From NCBI GenBank assembly GCA_016183835.1, contig JACPDV010000161.1, forward strand, positions 1 through 5,584: DNA of 5,584 nt, read 5' to 3'. The notes beneath the pieces are model-generated. The model did no database searches. It saw only the letters and a program-made list of their open reading frames with translations, and had not been told where the DNA came from. Source of the DNA: Armatimonadota bacterium. Lineage in GTDB: Bacteria > Armatimonadota > UBA10988. A program made the position numbers and the translations under genes. Shown here one piece after another: positions 4,106 through 5,584 of this stretch; positions within the stretch are counted from its first letter, which is position 1, and each line of letters begins with the position of its first letter.

Positions 4106-5584
4106 CTAGAACGGCTGGCCGAAGCTGAGGTGGGTCTTGGTGCCCTCGCCGCCGAACCCCACGTCGAAGCGCAGCGGCCCGACCGGGGTGGAGACGCGCA
4201 GGCTGACGCCCACCGAGGAGGCCATGTCGTCGAAGAACCTGAACGGCTCGCCCTGCCGCCAGGCGCGGCCGGCGTCGAAGAACGCAGCGAGCATCAGGTT
4301 GTAGGGGAACGACCGGCGCAGTTCGAGGTTGAACAGGAACTCGCGGTTGCCGAAGAAGCGGTCCTCGGTGAAGCCACGGAGCGACTCCGAGCCGCCGATG
4401 AAGAAGCTCTGGCTGAACGGGAGCCGGCCGCTCGAGAACCCCGCGCGGGCGCGCGTGGCCACCACCCAGGCGGGCCGCTCACGGCGGCCGGATTTGACCG
4501 TGCCGCCGAGCACCGGCCAGTAGTGACGGGTTTCCAGGTGGTACTTGATGAACCTGTTGTCGCCGCCGAGGAACGCCCACTCGAGACTGCCCGACTGGAA
4601 CATGCCGCGGGTGCTGTCGAACGGATAGTCGCGGGTGTCGTGGGTCAGGCCGAAGGTCAGGCTCGAGGTGGTGTCGGAGCCGATGTCCTGGAACGGGAAG
4701 GGCGGCAGGTTGGGCAACTGCGAGCCGCGCCGTGCGGTGCTGACGTTCTCGATCTGATACTGCACCGAGCCGCGGAGCTGCCCGGCGATGGGCCGCGAGT
4801 AGAGGATCGACCCGCCGCGGCGGACCTGGTCGAAGTTGGCCCGGCGGTTGGTGAAGGCGCCGATGCCCGTGGCGCCGGTGCGGTCCTCGGTGTTGTAGAC
4901 GCGGAATTCGAGCTCCGTGCCGTGGCCGTCGAGGAGCGGGTAGAAGTAGGTGGTGTTGAAGTTGAACCGGCCGCCGAACTCGACCCGCGATTCGATGCGG
5001 TGGGCCAGGCCGAAGAGGTTGCTCTCGGAGACGTCGACGAAGCCGACCAGGCCGTAGCGCGACGAGAGGCCACCGCCCGCCCCGATGTTGCCCGTCTTCT
5101 TCTCGGTGACCTCGTAGGTCAGGTCTTCCTTGGTCGGGTCGTTGGGGAGGAACTTGTCGGAGACCTTGATGTCTTCGAGGATGTCCAGGCGGCGGATCTC
5201 GGCCAGGTCCTGGCCGATGACGCGCCAGTTGAGCACGTCGCCGGGCCGGGTCTTCATGTAGGCCCGGAGCACGCGCTCCTTCGTCTTGGGCTTCTGCGTG
5301 CCCCAGGTGAACTTGAGCTCGTTGACCCGCACCTCGACGATGCTGATGGTGACGGTGACGCTGCCGTCGGCCTCCGGGGTGAGCAGGCGGACTCCCTGGG
5401 TCTCCGCGCCGCGCTCGGGAAAGGACTGGTACCCGGCTTCCTCGTACTTCTTGATCAGCCGCCCGAAGTCGCGGTCGAGGTTGTCCGTGTTGACGTTGAA
5501 GACCTTGCCCGGCTGGAGCCAGGCGAGCTCCTTCTTCAGCGTCTCGGTGGAGATCTTGGTGTTGCCGACGATGTCGACCCGCCC
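4106..5584 (-). CDS. bamA: Outer-membrane protein assembly factor BamA (5' end outside window)
   Basis: The central subunit of the outer-membrane beta-barrel assembly machine. The visible part is 492 residues ending at TAG 4108-4106. The open frame continues to the window edge; the GTG at 5332 is internal, since residues before it continue a POTRA domain. Residues 1-83 begin GRVDIVGNTKISTETLKKEL, with FGRLIKKYEEAGY inside, a typical POTRA pattern. Residues about 84-165 form the last POTRA (VNELKFTWGTQKPKTKERVL, RRLDILEDIKV, YEVTEKKTG). The barrel follows, with the Omp85 signature IGGSESLRGF (about 396-405), in which Arg403 and its neighbours belong to the lid-loop motif. It ends FDVGFGGEGTKTHLSFGQPF, an alternating strand with terminal Phe, the outer-membrane beta signal. 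The neighbour skp supports the role. A complete BamA would have further POTRAs and a signal peptide beyond 5584. TamA or other Omp85 members are less likely given skp. Confidence 0.93.
   Translation of the reverse strand, partial: GRVDIVGNTKISTETLKKELAWLQPGKVFNVNTDNLDRDFGRLIKKYEEAGYQSFPERGAETQGVRLLTPEADGSVTVTISIVEVRVNELKFTWGTQKPKTKERVLRAYMKTRPGDVLNWRVIGQDLAEIRRLDILEDIKVSDKFLPNDPTKEDLTYEVTEKKTGNIGAGGGLSSRYGLVGFVDVSESNLFGLAHRIESRVEFGGRFNFNTTYFYPLLDGHGTELEFRVYNTEDRTGATGIGAFTNRRANFDQVRRGGSILYSRPIAGQLRGSVQYQIENVSTARRGSQLPNLPPFPFQDIGSDTTSSLTFGLTHDTRDYPFDSTRGMFQSGSLEWAFLGGDNRFIKYHLETRHYWPVLGGTVKSGRRERPAWVVATRARAGFSSGRLPFSQSFFIGGSESLRGFTEDRFFGNREFLFNLELRRSFPYNLMLAAFFDAGRAWRQGEPFRFFDDMASSVGVSLRVSTPVGPLRFDVGFGGEGTKTHLSFGQPF

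Noticed and set aside
3354..4109. A 251-codon open frame on the plus strand.
   Set aside because: It mirrors the skp gene on the opposite strand; the Leu/Val/Asp-rich product is the antisense of a Lys/Glu-rich coiled coil.
1..5584. CRISPR arrays, tRNA or rRNA genes, insertion sequences and intrinsic terminators.
   Set aside because: No regularly spaced repeats, no tRNA cloverleaf or rRNA motifs, no transposase frame with inverted ends, and no GC hairpin followed by a T-run were seen on either strand.

Overview
The window is a GC-rich piece of a diderm (two-membrane) bacterial chromosome. The right part carries outer-membrane biogenesis genes (bamA and an OmpH/Skp chaperone), so there is an outer membrane. 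The long acidic Skp variant, the neighbouring nucleotide-sugar epimerase and sulfatase remnant, and the small PIN toxin-antitoxin genes would fit Armatimonadota or a similar environmental phylum such as Rokubacteria. That placement is only an impression from protein style, not a demonstrated one. Nearly everything is on the minus strand, so the biological reading order runs from position 5584 down to 69.

Right part, 5584 to 2293: the 3' portion of bamA (two POTRA repeats and the whole beta barrel; the 5' end is outside the window). An 89-base gap follows, holding an extended -10 promoter candidate and a near-perfect 14-base tandem repeat. Then come ompH/skp and rlmN, which overlap by 4 bases (TTGA). 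BamA folds outer-membrane proteins that Skp escorts across the periplasm. RlmN, a radical-SAM 23S rRNA/tRNA methylase, seems to be translationally coupled to Skp. The last residues of RlmN are encoded by a REP-like hairpin element.

Middle, 2292 to 1050: a TACAAT promoter candidate drives a UDP-glucuronate 4-epimerase-like gene (cell-surface polysaccharide precursor). Directly behind it is the relic of a sulfatase gene. The original ribosome-binding site, start and first 15 codons survive, as does the C-terminal end of about 30 codons with its stop, but the body of the gene has been deleted.

Left part, 1046 to 69: a small toxin-antitoxin island. A perfect TATAAT box precedes a 73-codon antitoxin-like gene broken by a single-base frameshift. 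Next is an intact 83-residue antitoxin-like gene sharing the same C-terminal motif (DLGP..E.F..RRE). It overlaps a VapC-type PIN-domain toxin. Positions 1 to 62 hold the end of an unidentified plus-strand gene, convergent with the toxin gene. The left 1.2 kb therefore looks like a decaying accessory segment beside a stable core locus. I see no new multi-gene system. The most unusual material is the broken paralogous antitoxin and the sulfatase ghost, neither of which appears as a normal full-length gene.
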